Part shown: positions 36,291 to 44,890 of the stretch, piece after piece
Position numbering within the stretch: the stretch's first letter is position 1
Layout of the letters: each line of letters starts with the position of its first letter
DNA from: Bacillota bacterium
Lineage (GTDB): Bacteria > Bacillota > Clostridia > Oscillospirales > Oscillospiraceae
NCBI GenBank assembly: GCA_023459875.1
Contig: JAEWRY010000024.1
Location: 124,001 to 188,000, forward strand
DNA: 64,000 nucleotides
Direction of reading: 5' to 3'
Translations under genes and position numbers: made by a program
Notes under the pieces: generated by a model
What the model saw: only the letters and a program-made list of their open reading frames with translations
What the model was told of the DNA's origin: nothing
The model's database searches: none

Positions 36291-38060
36291 ATGGAGATGA
36301 CGAATAACAAAGCACTGCTGGATTGGCTCAGGGAAGCATCCAAGCTCACCGAACCCGACGCTATCGTCTGGATCGACGGCGGCGAGGAGCAGCTGGAGGC
36401 TCTGCGAAGGGAGGCCTGTTCCACCGGGGAAATCGAAAAGCTCAGCGAGGAAAAGCTCCCCGGCTGCTACCTCCACCGCACGGCGGAAAACGACGTGGCC
36501 CGGGTGGAGGACCGCACATTCATCTGCTGCCGCAGAAAAGAGGACGCGGGTCCCACCAACAACTGGATGGCGCCGGAGGAAATGTACGCGAAGCTTCGTT
36601 CTCTTTATAAAGGAGCTATGAAGGGCCGCACCATGTATGTAATCCCCTATTCCATGGGCGTCATTGGCTCCCCCTTCGCCAAATACGGCATCGAACTGAC
36701 CGATTCCATTTATGTGGTGCTCAACATGGCCATCATGACCCGGGTGGGAAGCGCCGTGCTGGAGGCGCTGGGCGATCACGGTGACTTTGTGAAGGGACTC
36801 CATTCCAAGGCAAAGCTGGATCCGGAGAACCGGTATATCGTCCATTTCCCCGAGGACAACACCATTATGTCCGTGAACTCCGGCTACGGCGGAAACGTGC
36901 TCCTGGGCAAAAAGTGTTTTGCCCTGCGCATCGCCTCCTACCTGGGGAAGCAGGAGGGCTGGATGGCCGAGCATATGCTGATCCTTGGCATCGAGAATCC
37001 GGAAGGGGAGACGCGGTATATTTCCGCCGCCTTCCCCTCGGCCTGCGGAAAGACCAACCTCGCCATGCTTATCCCGCCCAGGCATTACGCAAAAAAGGGC
37101 TGGAAGGTCTGGTGCGTGGGGGACGACATCGCCTGGCTGCGCGTGGGCGAAGACGGCCGCCTGTGGGCGATGAATCCCGAATACGGCTTTTTCGGCGTCG
37201 CGCCCGGAACCAATGAGTTCTCCAACCCCAACGCCCTTGCCACCACCCGCCAGGGGACCATCTTCACCAACGTGGTCCACGACCTGGATAATAATACCGT
37301 CTGGTGGGAGAAGCTGGACAAAAACCCGCCCAAACACGCCGTGGATTGGAAAGGGAACCCCTGGGACCCGGCTACCGCAACCGCGCCCGGCGCCCACCCC
37401 AACTCCCGCTTCACCGCGCCCGCCAAGAACTGCCCCTGCATTTCCCCCGAGTTTGAGAGCCCAAGGGGGGTGCCCATCACCGCCATCGTGTTCGGCGGAC
37501 GCCGGGCCAGGACGGCGCCGCTGGTCTACCAGTCCCGTGACTGGAAAAACGGCGTCTTTGTCGGCTCCATCATGGCGTCCGAAACTACCGCCGCGGCGGC
37601 GGGCGCCGTGGGCGTGGTGCGCCGGGACCCCATGGCCATGCTGCCTTTCTGCGGCTACCACATGGGCGACTACTGGCAGCACTGGCTGGACATGGGGGAG
37701 AAGATAAAGAATCCTCCCAAGATCTTCAACGTCAACTGGTTCCGTACGAGCTGCGAGGGAGAGTTCCTCTGGCCGGGCTTCGGCGACAACCTGCGGGTGC
37801 TGGAGTGGATTTTGAAGCGCTGCTTTGATGAAATCCCCGCGCGGGAGACCGCCATCGGATATTTGCCGCGGCCGGAGGACATCGACCTGGAGGAGGCCGG
37901 CGTGCCGAGTCAAACGCTCGAAGAACTGTTGACCGTGGACAAAGAAGTCTGGCAGGGCGAAGTACAGGGCATCAAAGAGTTCTACGGGAAATTTGGCGCC
38001 AAGCTCCCCGTTGAGCTGAGCGCCCAGCTTGAGACGCTGGAAAAGAAGCTGTCGGAGTAA
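36291..38060 (+). CDS. pckG: phosphoenolpyruvate carboxykinase (GTP)
   Basis: A 589-residue GTP-type PEPCK that interconverts oxaloacetate and phosphoenolpyruvate. The P-loop FPSACGKTNLAM, the YVIPYSMGVIGSP and NTIMSVNSGYGGN blocks, the nucleotide-site FGGRRARTAPLVYQSRDW and the WFR segment are clear. In fermentative anaerobes it often runs in the carboxylating direction. AAAGGAG lies upstream of two close ATGs (36291 and 36297). It is followed by a strong hairpin. Confidence 0.96.
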   Translation: MEMTNNKALLDWLREASKLTEPDAIVWIDGGEEQLEALRREACSTGEIEKLSEEKLPGCYLHRTAENDVARVEDRTFICCRRKEDAGPTNNWMAPEEMYAKLRSLYKGAMKGRTMYVIPYSMGVIGSPFAKYGIELTDSIYVVLNMAIMTRVGSAVLEALGDHGDFVKGLHSKAKLDPENRYIVHFPEDNTIMSVNSGYGGNVLLGKKCFALRIASYLGKQEGWMAEHMLILGIENPEGETRYISAAFPSACGKTNLAMLIPPRHYAKKGWKVWCVGDDIAWLRVGEDGRLWAMNPEYGFFGVAPGTNEFSNPNALATTRQGTIFTNVVHDLDNNTVWWEKLDKNPPKHAVDWKGNPWDPATATAPGAHPNSRFTAPAKNCPCISPEFESPRGVPITAIVFGGRRARTAPLVYQSRDWKNGVFVGSIMASETTAAAAGAVGVVRRDPMAMLPFCGYHMGDYWQHWLDMGEKIKNPPKIFNVNWFRTSCEGEFLWPGFGDNLRVLEWILKRCFDEIPARETAIGYLPRPEDIDLEEAGVPSQTLEELLTVDKEVWQGEVQGIKEFYGKFGAKLPVELSAQLETLEKKLSE

Positions 38061-38081
38061 CGCTCACACTTCACATAAAAA

Positions 38082-38112
38082 CGCGGTGGCCGCTAAAAAA
38101 GCGGCCGCCGCG
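38082..38112. terminator. hairpin between convergent pckG and the following minus-strand gene
   Basis: A 12 bp GC-rich stem (38082-38093/38101-38112) with one G-T pair and an A-rich loop. On the minus strand it is followed by TTTTTA, so it best terminates the convergent gene. Confidence 0.75.
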
Positions 38113-38120
38113 ACTGTGCA

Positions 38121-38633
38121 TTATAATGAACAAATGCAGGTAGGCCCGAAGGGAGTGCCGCCTGAATTTGTCTCCTGCGTCTGTATGGAGCAGTGAAAAT
38201 CAATGAAATTTGCAATGATTTTGGCTTTGAAATTTCGTTTTGCCGCTCGGAACGCCGGGCTGCCGCCCGAGACACTCAGTTCCTCCGGGAGGACAAATTG
38301 TATACCGGTCACTTTGATGTTCCGGCAGGTGTCCCCGTCATGAGCGGGAATCACCAGGGTTTTTATACCGCGAGGATACTCCTGACCGCTTTCATCCAGT
38401 TCGCAGAGCAGCACAGCCAGCGCTACGCGTCTGCCGGGGCAGACATGCTGTACCGTAACCGAAAGCTCCACGATCCGTCCGGGCGGCTGAAGGACTGCCG
38501 ACCCCGCGTCGATGACGACGCCGTCGTCGTTGCTTTCAACCGTTATCAGGCTCGGACCCGGGCCGCTCTCCGTTGAGAATAGGATATCATAGCTGTTGGT
38601 GGCATCCGTTGTTTGGATTTCAGCGTTTTCCAT
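38121..38633 (-). CDS. conserved-looking protein of unknown function
   Basis: A 170-residue soluble protein without signal peptide or membrane helix. It is beta-rich: RIVELSVTVQHVCPGRRVAL, VLLCELDESGQEYPRG, TLVIPAHDG and IQFVLPEEL. Two cysteines near the end (CICSL) resemble small coat-like proteins, but no family name can be given with confidence. GGAGG sits nine bases before the ATG. It lies just outside the tRNA-Pro gene bounding the accessory island. Confidence 0.65.
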   Translation of the reverse strand: MENAEIQTTDATNSYDILFSTESGPGPSLITVESNDDGVVIDAGSAVLQPPGRIVELSVTVQHVCPGRRVALAVLLCELDESGQEYPRGIKTLVIPAHDGDTCRNIKVTGIQFVLPEELSVSGGSPAFRAAKRNFKAKIIANFIDFHCSIQTQETNSGGTPFGPTCICSL

Positions 38634-38750
38634 GGAAGGATTCCTCCAGACAGAATGGATGGTTGGTTGGCCTGTAATATTCTATTCGACAGGATGCACT
38701 TAAGTTCCCAGAGTTTTCTCGGATACTTATCCGGAACGATCACGAAAGCC

Positions 38751-38779
38751 TTGACAATCCCCGGTCATAACACTATAAT
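38751..38779 (+). promoter_or_regulatory. consensus promoter for tRNA-Pro(CGG)
   Basis: Perfect TTGACA (38751-38756) and TATAAT (38774-38779) with a 17-base spacer, ending 28 bases before the tRNA. Confidence 0.85.
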
Positions 38780-38807
38780 AATGACTGTTGCACGCGCAGG
38801 TTGCTTC

Positions 38808-38884
38808 CGGGGTGTGGCGAAGCTTGGTATCGCGCTTGGTTCGGGACCAAGAGGCCTCGGGTTCGAATCCCGACACTCCGACCA
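38808..38884 (+). tRNA. tRNA-Pro (anticodon CGG), CCA encoded
   Basis: A 77-base cloverleaf. The acceptor stem CGGGGTG pairs with CACTCCG, the anticodon arm CTTGG/CCAAG has the loop TTCGGGA, so the anticodon is CGG, and the T arm has GGTTCGAATCC. A CCA end is encoded. It is nearly identical in its 5' half to the tRNA-Pro(GGG) at 46227-46303 on the other strand. Confidence 0.95.
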
Positions 38885-38885
38885 C

Positions 38886-38921
38886 CAAAAGACCGACGAT
38901 TTTGAATCGTCGGTCTTTTGA
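38886..38921 (+). terminator. terminator after tRNA-Pro(CGG)
   Basis: A perfect stem with CAAAAGACCGACGATT pairing to AATCGTCGGTCTTTTG around a TTG loop; the right arm supplies the T-rich end. Confidence 0.85.
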
Positions 38922-38990
38922 TATGCCTGAAGGTAACCAGGGTTATGGGAAACAGTCCTATAAAGAAAAGAAGATCAGAAGAGAAAGTAA

Positions 38991-39019
38991 GTGACAGAAA
39001 TTCTATTACATGGTATGAT
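38991..39019 (+). promoter_or_regulatory. promoter for the unknown membrane protein gene
   Basis: GTGACA at 38991-38996 and TATGAT at 39014-39019 with a 17-base spacer. Transcription would start near 39026, which rules out a GTG at 39022 as the start codon. Confidence 0.6.
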
Positions 39020-39051
39020 TAGTGCAAAATAAGGCTTTGGGGATAATAGGA

Positions 39052-39648
39052 ATGATTTATTGGCTTAACCAAAATCAAGGTTTCGTTATGTCATTGCTAA
39101 CATTGGTTTATGTGATAGCTACAATTGTGATTTGTATCTTTAACTATCGGTCTGCCAAAGCAACAAGAGATCAAGTAGCTGAATCTCAGCGACAATTTGA
39201 GGAAGCAAATCGAGCCTATGTAACGGTAACCTTTGAACTTATCCGAAGCGGCTTAATTGTTTTACATATACAAAATCACGGCAAAAGGATTGCCAAAGAT
39301 GTAAGGATAAAAGTAGCTGATACCTTTGTAAATAATGTTCAAGACGAACATTTTAAAGAAAGCATTGATAAGTTGAACCATTCCTCTTTTACTTTGGGTA
39401 TCGGACAGAGCTGGTATGTCTGTATAGGTAGCCATCTTAATCTAAAACAAATAGGAAAAGAATTGTTGCATATTGATATTCAGTATTCTGACAGCAAATG
39501 TGAATATTCAGACAGGGCAGATATTGATCTGAAGCAGTATTATTGGTCAATCATTTATGATTCTCCCCTTGAAGATCTTTGTCAGCATACTAAAGAATCA
39601 AATGAGTATTTGAAAACAATAGCAACCAAGTTAACAAGAAATAGTTGA
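39052..39648 (+). CDS. single-pass membrane protein of unknown function
   Basis: A 198-residue protein with one N-terminal helix (FVMSLLTLVYVIATIVICIF), a short amphipathic coiled segment (KATRDQVAESQRQFEEANRA) and a beta-rich domain (YVTVTFELIRSGLIVLHIQN) ending in a polar tail. The layout of helix, coiled coil and beta domain is common in small uncharacterised proteins of mobile or defence regions, but no specific family is recognised. Codon use is AT-rich compared with the backbone genes. It has its own promoter and a strong terminator, so it is a single-gene unit. Confidence 0.7.
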   Translation: MIYWLNQNQGFVMSLLTLVYVIATIVICIFNYRSAKATRDQVAESQRQFEEANRAYVTVTFELIRSGLIVLHIQNHGKRIAKDVRIKVADTFVNNVQDEHFKESIDKLNHSSFTLGIGQSWYVCIGSHLNLKQIGKELLHIDIQYSDSKCEYSDRADIDLKQYYWSIIYDSPLEDLCQHTKESNEYLKTIATKLTRNS

Positions 39649-39728
39649 TGAGTGTAAACACTGCTTACTGACTGCATGCAAACCATTGGTATTACTGAAT
39701 TACTCCAAGTCCTATTACACTCCGAACA

Positions 39729-39775
39729 AAATCGTTTTCATAGGATTTAAGGTAATCATTCTATGAAAACGATTT
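39729..39775 (+). terminator. intrinsic terminator of the unknown membrane protein gene
   Basis: A perfect 15 bp stem (39729-39743/39761-39775) followed by TTTAT. Confidence 0.85.
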
Positions 39776-39879
39776 TTTATGCTATAACCTAGATATAATT
39801 CAACTGTAAGAATCAGCTTAACGATAGGATTTTGAGTTTGTCCTTACGAATACTCGTATTGAATTATATTCCTGTAAAA

Positions 39880-39911
39880 GATGTCCTGCGGTAAAAAAGC
39901 CGCAGGACATC
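39880..39911. terminator. hairpin downstream of the repeat-protein genes
   Basis: A perfect 12 bp stem (39880-39891/39900-39911) with an A-rich loop. It lies 117 bases past the minus-strand repeat-protein gene. Apart from this and the terminator at 39729, the gap 39649-40027 shows nothing recognisable. Confidence 0.6.
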
Positions 39912-40027
39912 AGGCTTTTCGGACCGCTTTTTGAGACCGCCCCGTGCATTTTCTGAGCATTCTCGCCGGACCTATTAGCCGACAATTTTGTTTGCGGAAA
40001 CGCGAATATGCGTTCCCTGTAAACTTA

Positions 40028-40885
40028 TCAGATAGAATCGGTGAAACAATCGGTCTCCATTTTTGATTTAACGAGGTATTCTCCGGGCTTCACCTTTGGG
40101 AAAAGATATAATCCGCTCTCGTTTGTTTCCTTCGTCGCAAGAAGAATGTGGCCGCTCGCCTTGACTTTGTATAGTGCCACGACTGGCACGTCTTTGTCAT
40201 AATAGTCTATTTTGCCGCTGATCGTTCCGTCTTGTAAAGACACGTCGGAGTACAAAAACAGATTAACGCAGGTGATCTCGTTCGGCAGCAACTCAAATAA
40301 GATTTTTTCAGGCGGCATATAACCCTCGATTAACGCCGTAATCCGGTATTTTCCCGGCTTCAAGCCGTAGACCAGGTATTCGCCGTCTTCATTTGTCTGC
40401 GTAAAAGCTTCGTAGATCTTAGGCTTGTCGTAACTTGTTATTTTAATTTTGGCATTCGCCAGCCCTAAATTGACCTCATTATACACAACGCCGTAAACAG
40501 ATGCAAAATTTAAATAATCAGAAACTTCAAGCCTGATGAATATTGAAACCGGTTTTCTTGACTCCAGCAAGAGTCTGTAAACTCTGGAGACTTTATATCC
40601 CTCCGCCGTTGCAATGACTATATATTCACCCGGCGGAAGAATGTTTTCAAAAATATAATTTCCTTCATGGTCGGTAACGGCATGCGCAATCGGCTTATTG
40701 TTCATGTCTAATACTTTTACTGTTGCCCCTTCAATCTGCCCGCATTTCCCGGTAACACTTCCCGTCAGAACGGTGCACGGCTCTTTTGGCACTTTTTTAA
40801 GAGAAAGGTCAACAGTCATTTCCTGTCTTGGACCAAGATTAAATTGTTCGGACCTCTGAAGCAGGTAAATGTCTCTTATAACCAT
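40028..40885 (-). CDS. carboxypeptidase-regulatory-like repeat protein B
   Basis: About 285 residues made of three or four beta-sandwich repeats of the carboxypeptidase regulatory-like type (GATVKVLDMNNKPIAHAVTD, EGNYIFENILPPGEYIV, EDGEYLVYGLKPGKYRITA, ESGLYLFPKVKPGEYLVKS). No signal peptide, sorting motif or enzyme domain. It is a paralogue of the gene just upstream; both contain the near-identical phrase IEGATVK followed by PIAH. The start is uncertain: an open frame reaches 40948, overlapping the upstream gene, and no clear Shine-Dalgarno site marks 40885. A structural or surface role is inference. Confidence 0.65.
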   Translation of the reverse strand: MVIRDIYLLQRSEQFNLGPRQEMTVDLSLKKVPKEPCTVLTGSVTGKCGQIEGATVKVLDMNNKPIAHAVTDHEGNYIFENILPPGEYIVIATAEGYKVSRVYRLLLESRKPVSIFIRLEVSDYLNFASVYGVVYNEVNLGLANAKIKITSYDKPKIYEAFTQTNEDGEYLVYGLKPGKYRITALIEGYMPPEKILFELLPNEITCVNLFLYSDVSLQDGTISGKIDYYDKDVPVVALYKVKASGHILLATKETNESGLYLFPKVKPGEYLVKSKMETDCFTDSI

Positions 40886-40904
40886 AAGACCAAATTTCTT
40901 AAAC

Positions 40905-41765
40905 TCAGGGTGTGTCAGTCTGTGCGATTGCCTTGACGATATATTCACCTACGGTGACATTGCCGAACAGATATCTTCCGCCGTTGTTTGTCCTGGTAAT
41001 TTGAACTATTGTCTCAAAACCTCCGACAACCGAATACAGCGCAACGAGCGCGTTGGCAATCGGAAGCAGCGTTGTCTGGTCGTTAATAATTCCGCTGACG
41101 GTACCCACATTCTGCACTGTGTTAACCTGGAGACTCAGATCAAGAGGCTCGATATCGGTTCCGGTCAACGTAACAATTGCACTTTCGGACTGCTCATAAC
41201 CGCTTTTATTGGCGACGGCGATAAAATCTCCCGTGACCAGCCTCGGGGCAAAATACTGTCCGCTGCTGTTTGTAAACGTTGTCAACGCCAGCGTCTGGAC
41301 ACCGCCAGCGATTTGATAAATGTTAACGATCGCGCCTTCAAGCGGCGTCAGGACCACCGCTTGCCTGATGATGCCATAAAGCGCATTTTTATTGGCATCC
41401 GGATCGAGGGTCAGCTCGATGTTGACGGTTGTGGGACGGTTGGCAATAACCGTTAACGGAATGGTTGAAGGCGTCAAATACGTGAATTTTGTCGCTGTGA
41501 TTTTATACGATCCCGCAACGACATCCGGAATCGTATATTTCCCCTGGGGATTTGTTAATTGGTGCGCAATCGGGTAGTCGTTGACATCGAATATTTTCAC
41601 GGTGGCACCCTCAATTGGTGTACCGCCTGAAGTGACTGTACCTGTTACAACACCTGCTGCCGATGCCGTGCTTGCGGTCAACTGTAAATTTTCAGTGACC
41701 TCTTCCGTGCCGGTTATCGGGAACTGCACACTGGCTTTCAGGTTATATTGATCTATGATAGGCAT
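40905..41765 (-). CDS. carboxypeptidase-regulatory-like repeat protein A
   Basis: A 286-residue protein with an N-terminal strand region (ASVQFPITGTEEVTENLQL) followed by three carboxypeptidase-regulatory-like units at about 38-110, 125-200 and 213-283. Each unit has the pattern G-x-V, I-x-GA-x-V, then G-x-Y-x-x-P-x-V-x-x-G-x-Y. No signal peptide and no catalytic domain. AAAGGAG precedes the ATG. It is the first gene of a two-gene unit with its paralogue. These folds often occur as stalks of surface proteins, but here the export route is missing; coat or exosporium deposition is one possibility. Confidence 0.75.
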   Translation of the reverse strand: MPIIDQYNLKASVQFPITGTEEVTENLQLTASTASAAGVVTGTVTSGGTPIEGATVKIFDVNDYPIAHQLTNPQGKYTIPDVVAGSYKITATKFTYLTPSTIPLTVIANRPTTVNIELTLDPDANKNALYGIIRQAVVLTPLEGAIVNIYQIAGGVQTLALTTFTNSSGQYFAPRLVTGDFIAVANKSGYEQSESAIVTLTGTDIEPLDLSLQVNTVQNVGTVSGIINDQTTLLPIANALVALYSVVGGFETIVQITRTNNGGRYLFGNVTVGEYIVKAIAQTDTP

Positions 41766-41997
41766 TATTAGTGCTCCTTTTATTCTTTAATAAAATTGAT
41801 ATAATATCACCATAGTGGCCGTTCCATTATATGTTTTATTACCGTCATGTGTTTCCTCTTTTTGCGACCTTGGATGATGGAATGGGAATAAGTAACAGAA
41901 TAATATGGGATACAAAGAAAATGTAACATATAATTAGAATTACTGTTATTTTCCTTTCCTGGGAAGATAAAATTTATGTAAATTATTAATATTTATA

Positions 41998-42026
41998 TTA
42001 ACATTTTACATAAATAATGATATGAT
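41998..42026 (+). promoter_or_regulatory. promoter for the diguanylate cyclase gene
   Basis: TTAACA at 41998-42003 and TATGAT at 42021-42026 with a 17-base spacer, in a very AT-rich stretch. The rest of 41766-42062 shows no other feature. Confidence 0.6.
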
Positions 42027-42062
42027 AGATAGAATAATAAAAGCAAAGAATGGTAATCTGAA

Positions 42063-43193
42063 ATGACATATTACGCCAATATTGAAATCAATTTACTCTT
42101 TCTGTTCATGCTTTTTGTTCTTTTTATCAATAAATACCGCCGGAATGAAACGCTTCTTTTCGATCAGAAGCTGTTTCTTTACCTTATTGTTGCCAATACG
42201 CTTCTCCTTGTCCTGGATACGATGCAGTGGGGACTGGACGGCATACCCGGAGTTTTTATCCGCAATGTAAATATTATTACGAATATGCTCTACTACATTT
42301 GCAGCGCCGTTCCATGCGTTTTATGGTGCCTGTATGTCCGTTACCAGTTCAGTATCAACGAAAGAGAAACAATGAAAGCATCGGCCTTCCTGGCGGGACC
42401 GTTTATACTCAATACCGTACTGGCGATTATGAGCTGTTTTTCCGGACAGTACTTTTATTTTGATGAAAACAATTTTTATCACAGAGGCGTTCTTTTCTGG
42501 ATTTATGCGGTGATCAATTTAGGCTGTATTATTTACGCGCAGCTGTTTGTTGTCATAAACAGAAAAAAAATTGAAAAAAGCAGATATTATTCTCTGCTGC
42601 TTTTTGCGCTCCCGCCGCTGGTCGGTGGCTTTGTCCAGGTATTTTTCTATGGAATCACGCTTATATGGCCCTGTATGGCTATTTCAATTTTGGTTATCTA
42701 TATCAACATCCAGAATAACCAGCTCTATACAGATCATTTAACAGGGCTCTATAACCGCAGACTTCTTGATCTCTATCTCGACGGATGCCTTAAGAAAAAC
42801 GCGCGGGGCGGTTCGATCAGCGGCATTATGCTTGATATCGACGAGTTTAAGACCATCAACGACAAGCTTGGCCACACCATGGGAGACCAGGCGCTGGTCA
42901 GTACAGCCTCCATTTTGAAAAAAAGCATTGGGAAGGATAAATTTATCGCCCGTTACGGCGGAGATGAATTTGTCATCATATTCGATTCCGAGGATGTGCC
43001 GGATATTGAGCGCATCGTCGCTAAAATCAATCATAACGTTGAACAGTATAACTGTCAGAACAACGGCCCTTATCAGCTTAAGCTCAGTATGGGCTACGAC
43101 CGGTTTGATTGCGGCTTCGGACTTACAAAAGAGGCCGTTCTCGACCGGATCGACAGGCTGATGTATGAGAGCAAACGGAAATGCAGAGCCTGA
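42063..43193 (+). CDS. membrane diguanylate cyclase (GGDEF)
   Basis: A 376-residue protein. Residues 1-215 hold six or more hydrophobic helices (LLFLFMLFVLFI, LFLYLIVANTLLLVLD, ASAFLAGPFILNTVLAIMSC, LLLFALPPLVGGFVQVFFYG) that form a membrane sensor. Residues 222-376 are a GGDEF domain with the start motif DHLTGLYNRR, LDIDEFKTINDKLGHTMGD and the intact active site RYGGDEFVII, so cyclic-di-GMP synthesis is expected. No RxxD inhibitory site is evident before the active site. No PilZ or EAL gene is nearby. It is convergent with the GT8 gene and shares a terminator with it. Confidence 0.92.
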   Translation: MTYYANIEINLLFLFMLFVLFINKYRRNETLLFDQKLFLYLIVANTLLLVLDTMQWGLDGIPGVFIRNVNIITNMLYYICSAVPCVLWCLYVRYQFSINERETMKASAFLAGPFILNTVLAIMSCFSGQYFYFDENNFYHRGVLFWIYAVINLGCIIYAQLFVVINRKKIEKSRYYSLLLFALPPLVGGFVQVFFYGITLIWPCMAISILVIYINIQNNQLYTDHLTGLYNRRLLDLYLDGCLKKNARGGSISGIMLDIDEFKTINDKLGHTMGDQALVSTASILKKSIGKDKFIARYGGDEFVIIFDSEDVPDIERIVAKINHNVEQYNCQNNGPYQLKLSMGYDRFDCGFGLTKEAVLDRIDRLMYESKRKCRA

Positions 43194-43211
43194 CGGAAAG
43201 AATATTAACGG

Positions 43212-43253
43212 CACAAAGAAGCCTTGCAGCGACAGCTGCAAGGCTTCTTTGTG
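43212..43253. terminator. bidirectional terminator between diguanylate cyclase and GT8 genes
   Basis: A perfect 18 bp stem (43212-43229/43236-43253) with a 6-base loop and A/T-rich ends on both sides. Confidence 0.85.
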
Positions 43254-43268
43254 TATTACTCAGATATA

Positions 43269-44078
43269 CTATCCCAACGCTGTTTTTTGATAGTGTTTAT
43301 AAAGCGCGTCAAACTTTCCGTTATACTGCTTTAACCATGGCTTTCTCTTGCCGCAGAAGTGGAGAAAAACCGTGTTATGAATGACGTAATCCATATCGCA
43401 CAAGCCGTTGCTGCTTACCTTGTAGTAATAATAATAGCGGGCGTCGTAGTTATACAGTTTTTCGTCAATCGGTTTTATTTCCTTGGCAAACAAAGCGTTC
43501 AATATGTCCTGGTCCGGCATAATCAGCTTGGTTTCGTTTTTTTCTATGAAATGAAAGATGGCTTCTTCACTCATATTCCGTCTCTGAAGTTCCAAATTCA
43601 GAAGCAGAACGCCGGAATTGTAATATTCCTCGATGTCATATGGGGTAAGCCGCAGCCGGTTTACCTCCTTAACGGCGGGAATATTATGATAAGCCGCTGC
43701 GAACAGATAGTGTTCCATGTCCATGTCATATAGAGCCTTGATCGGGTTGAGCACGAGAATGTCCGGATCCAGATACAAAATCCCGTCGAGCGTGCCGGGC
43801 AAAAATTCATAGGCCAGCAACCGGTAATACATTTCTTTGGTATAGTGAAAAATAACCGGGGCGCTGCTGAATTCATCCTGAATTTTAATCCCGTAAAAGG
43901 AATGACCGCATGCATCGATATACTGCCGGAGATCCTGTATTTCATTTTCCTTTACATCTGTATAGAGAAGGTAAATATCAAAGCGTTCTCCGGCATTACT
44001 CATAAATAAAGATTTCAGCATGACCTTCAGAGGGAGAATGTAGTTGGAATTTACCGTCACCAGTATGTTCATTTCCAT
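43269..44078 (-). CDS. glycosyltransferase family 8
   Basis: A 269-residue retaining glycosyltransferase. The N-terminal MNILVTVNSNYILPLKVMLK and the metal-binding DXD motif in ILYLDPDILVLN are diagnostic; NSGVLLLNLE, DQDILNALF and the C-terminal HFCGKRKPW are also family segments. No membrane helix, so the enzyme is cytosolic and probably adds glucose or galactose to a lipopolysaccharide-like or protein acceptor. AAAGGGA precedes two close ATGs (44078 and 44072). No other glycan gene is adjacent. Confidence 0.9.
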   Translation of the reverse strand: MEMNILVTVNSNYILPLKVMLKSLFMSNAGERFDIYLLYTDVKENEIQDLRQYIDACGHSFYGIKIQDEFSSAPVIFHYTKEMYYRLLAYEFLPGTLDGILYLDPDILVLNPIKALYDMDMEHYLFAAAYHNIPAVKEVNRLRLTPYDIEEYYNSGVLLLNLELQRRNMSEEAIFHFIEKNETKLIMPDQDILNALFAKEIKPIDEKLYNYDARYYYYYKVSSNGLCDMDYVIHNTVFLHFCGKRKPWLKQYNGKFDALYKHYQKTALG

Positions 44079-44488
44079 CTGTCCCTTTATGTGATTTTGG
44101 CTGTATCCACAACCGGAACTGCGCTACCCATATATTAGTCCAGTAATTTTAAAAAAGCAAGAACCGGTGCGGCATAAATTCCTTTTCAGCGTCCGTATGA
44201 ATTACAAGAACTGACAATTATAAAACTACCGCGCGATTCCAGAGAAAGCAGCAAATTTTCGTTGAAGAAAAAGAAAAAATCCTGCTGTCTTAACGACTAC
44301 AGGATTTTATCTTGTCCGGGCGGATAGAATCGTATCAGCGGCTGCCGGAACGCCACCGTACGCAATCATATTATACTTACTCATTTTTTATTACATTCAG
44401 CCCCATATTTTCAAGGCTTTCAGGCCGGTTAGATCTGAAGAGTCGCATTTTTTGTTAAAAGAGCATATTTAAGCTATAATTCCTTTGT
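44079..44488. other. AT-rich intergenic stretch without recognisable gene
   Basis: About 410 bases. The only clear structure is a hairpin near 44276-44308 (AATCCTG and CAGGATT arms) followed by T-rich sequence. No frame gives a protein resembling a known family. Confidence 0.6.
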
Positions 44489-44890
44489 TCAATTATTGAT
44501 TAACAGTTCCTTATCCGTTTGAAATTCTTTTTGGAATTCCAATTCAATTTCTTTTTCTATTTTCTTTTCCTTTTCAATTTCATTTTCCTCACATTTTATT
44601 CCCCAGTGGATAAGGAAGGTAAGGGCGGCTCTGAGCAAAATGATTCCGGCGACAAGTGCTATTTCGGACCATTCACGCACGATAACCGTTCTGAGAATCT
44701 CACTGCCTAATTTAAATTCCAGTCCTACGGACATACCCTGCGCCAGATATAATTTTGTCCTGGGATCCTTATTGAAAAGGTTGATTGCTCCGCGAATGCC
44801 CGAAATGACAATAACAAATACCCCTATGAACTCAAAAAAAAGAATGGCGTAATTAACCATTTCTACCAAAATGGTATGTATAAATTCCAT
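44489..44890 (-). CDS. DUF1622 family membrane protein
   Basis: A 133-residue protein with three hydrophobic helices (NYAILFFEFIGVFVIVISGI, a central segment and IALVAGIILLRAALTFLIHW). The middle YLAQGMSVGLEFKLGSEILRTV is the most characteristic part of DUF1622. A strongly charged tail of Glu and Lys follows. The family role is unknown. The nearest downstream sequence is AT-rich and shows no operon partner. Confidence 0.85.
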   Translation of the reverse strand: MEFIHTILVEMVNYAILFFEFIGVFVIVISGIRGAINLFNKDPRTKLYLAQGMSVGLEFKLGSEILRTVIVREWSEIALVAGIILLRAALTFLIHWGIKCEENEIEKEKKIEKEIELEFQKEFQTDKELLINN

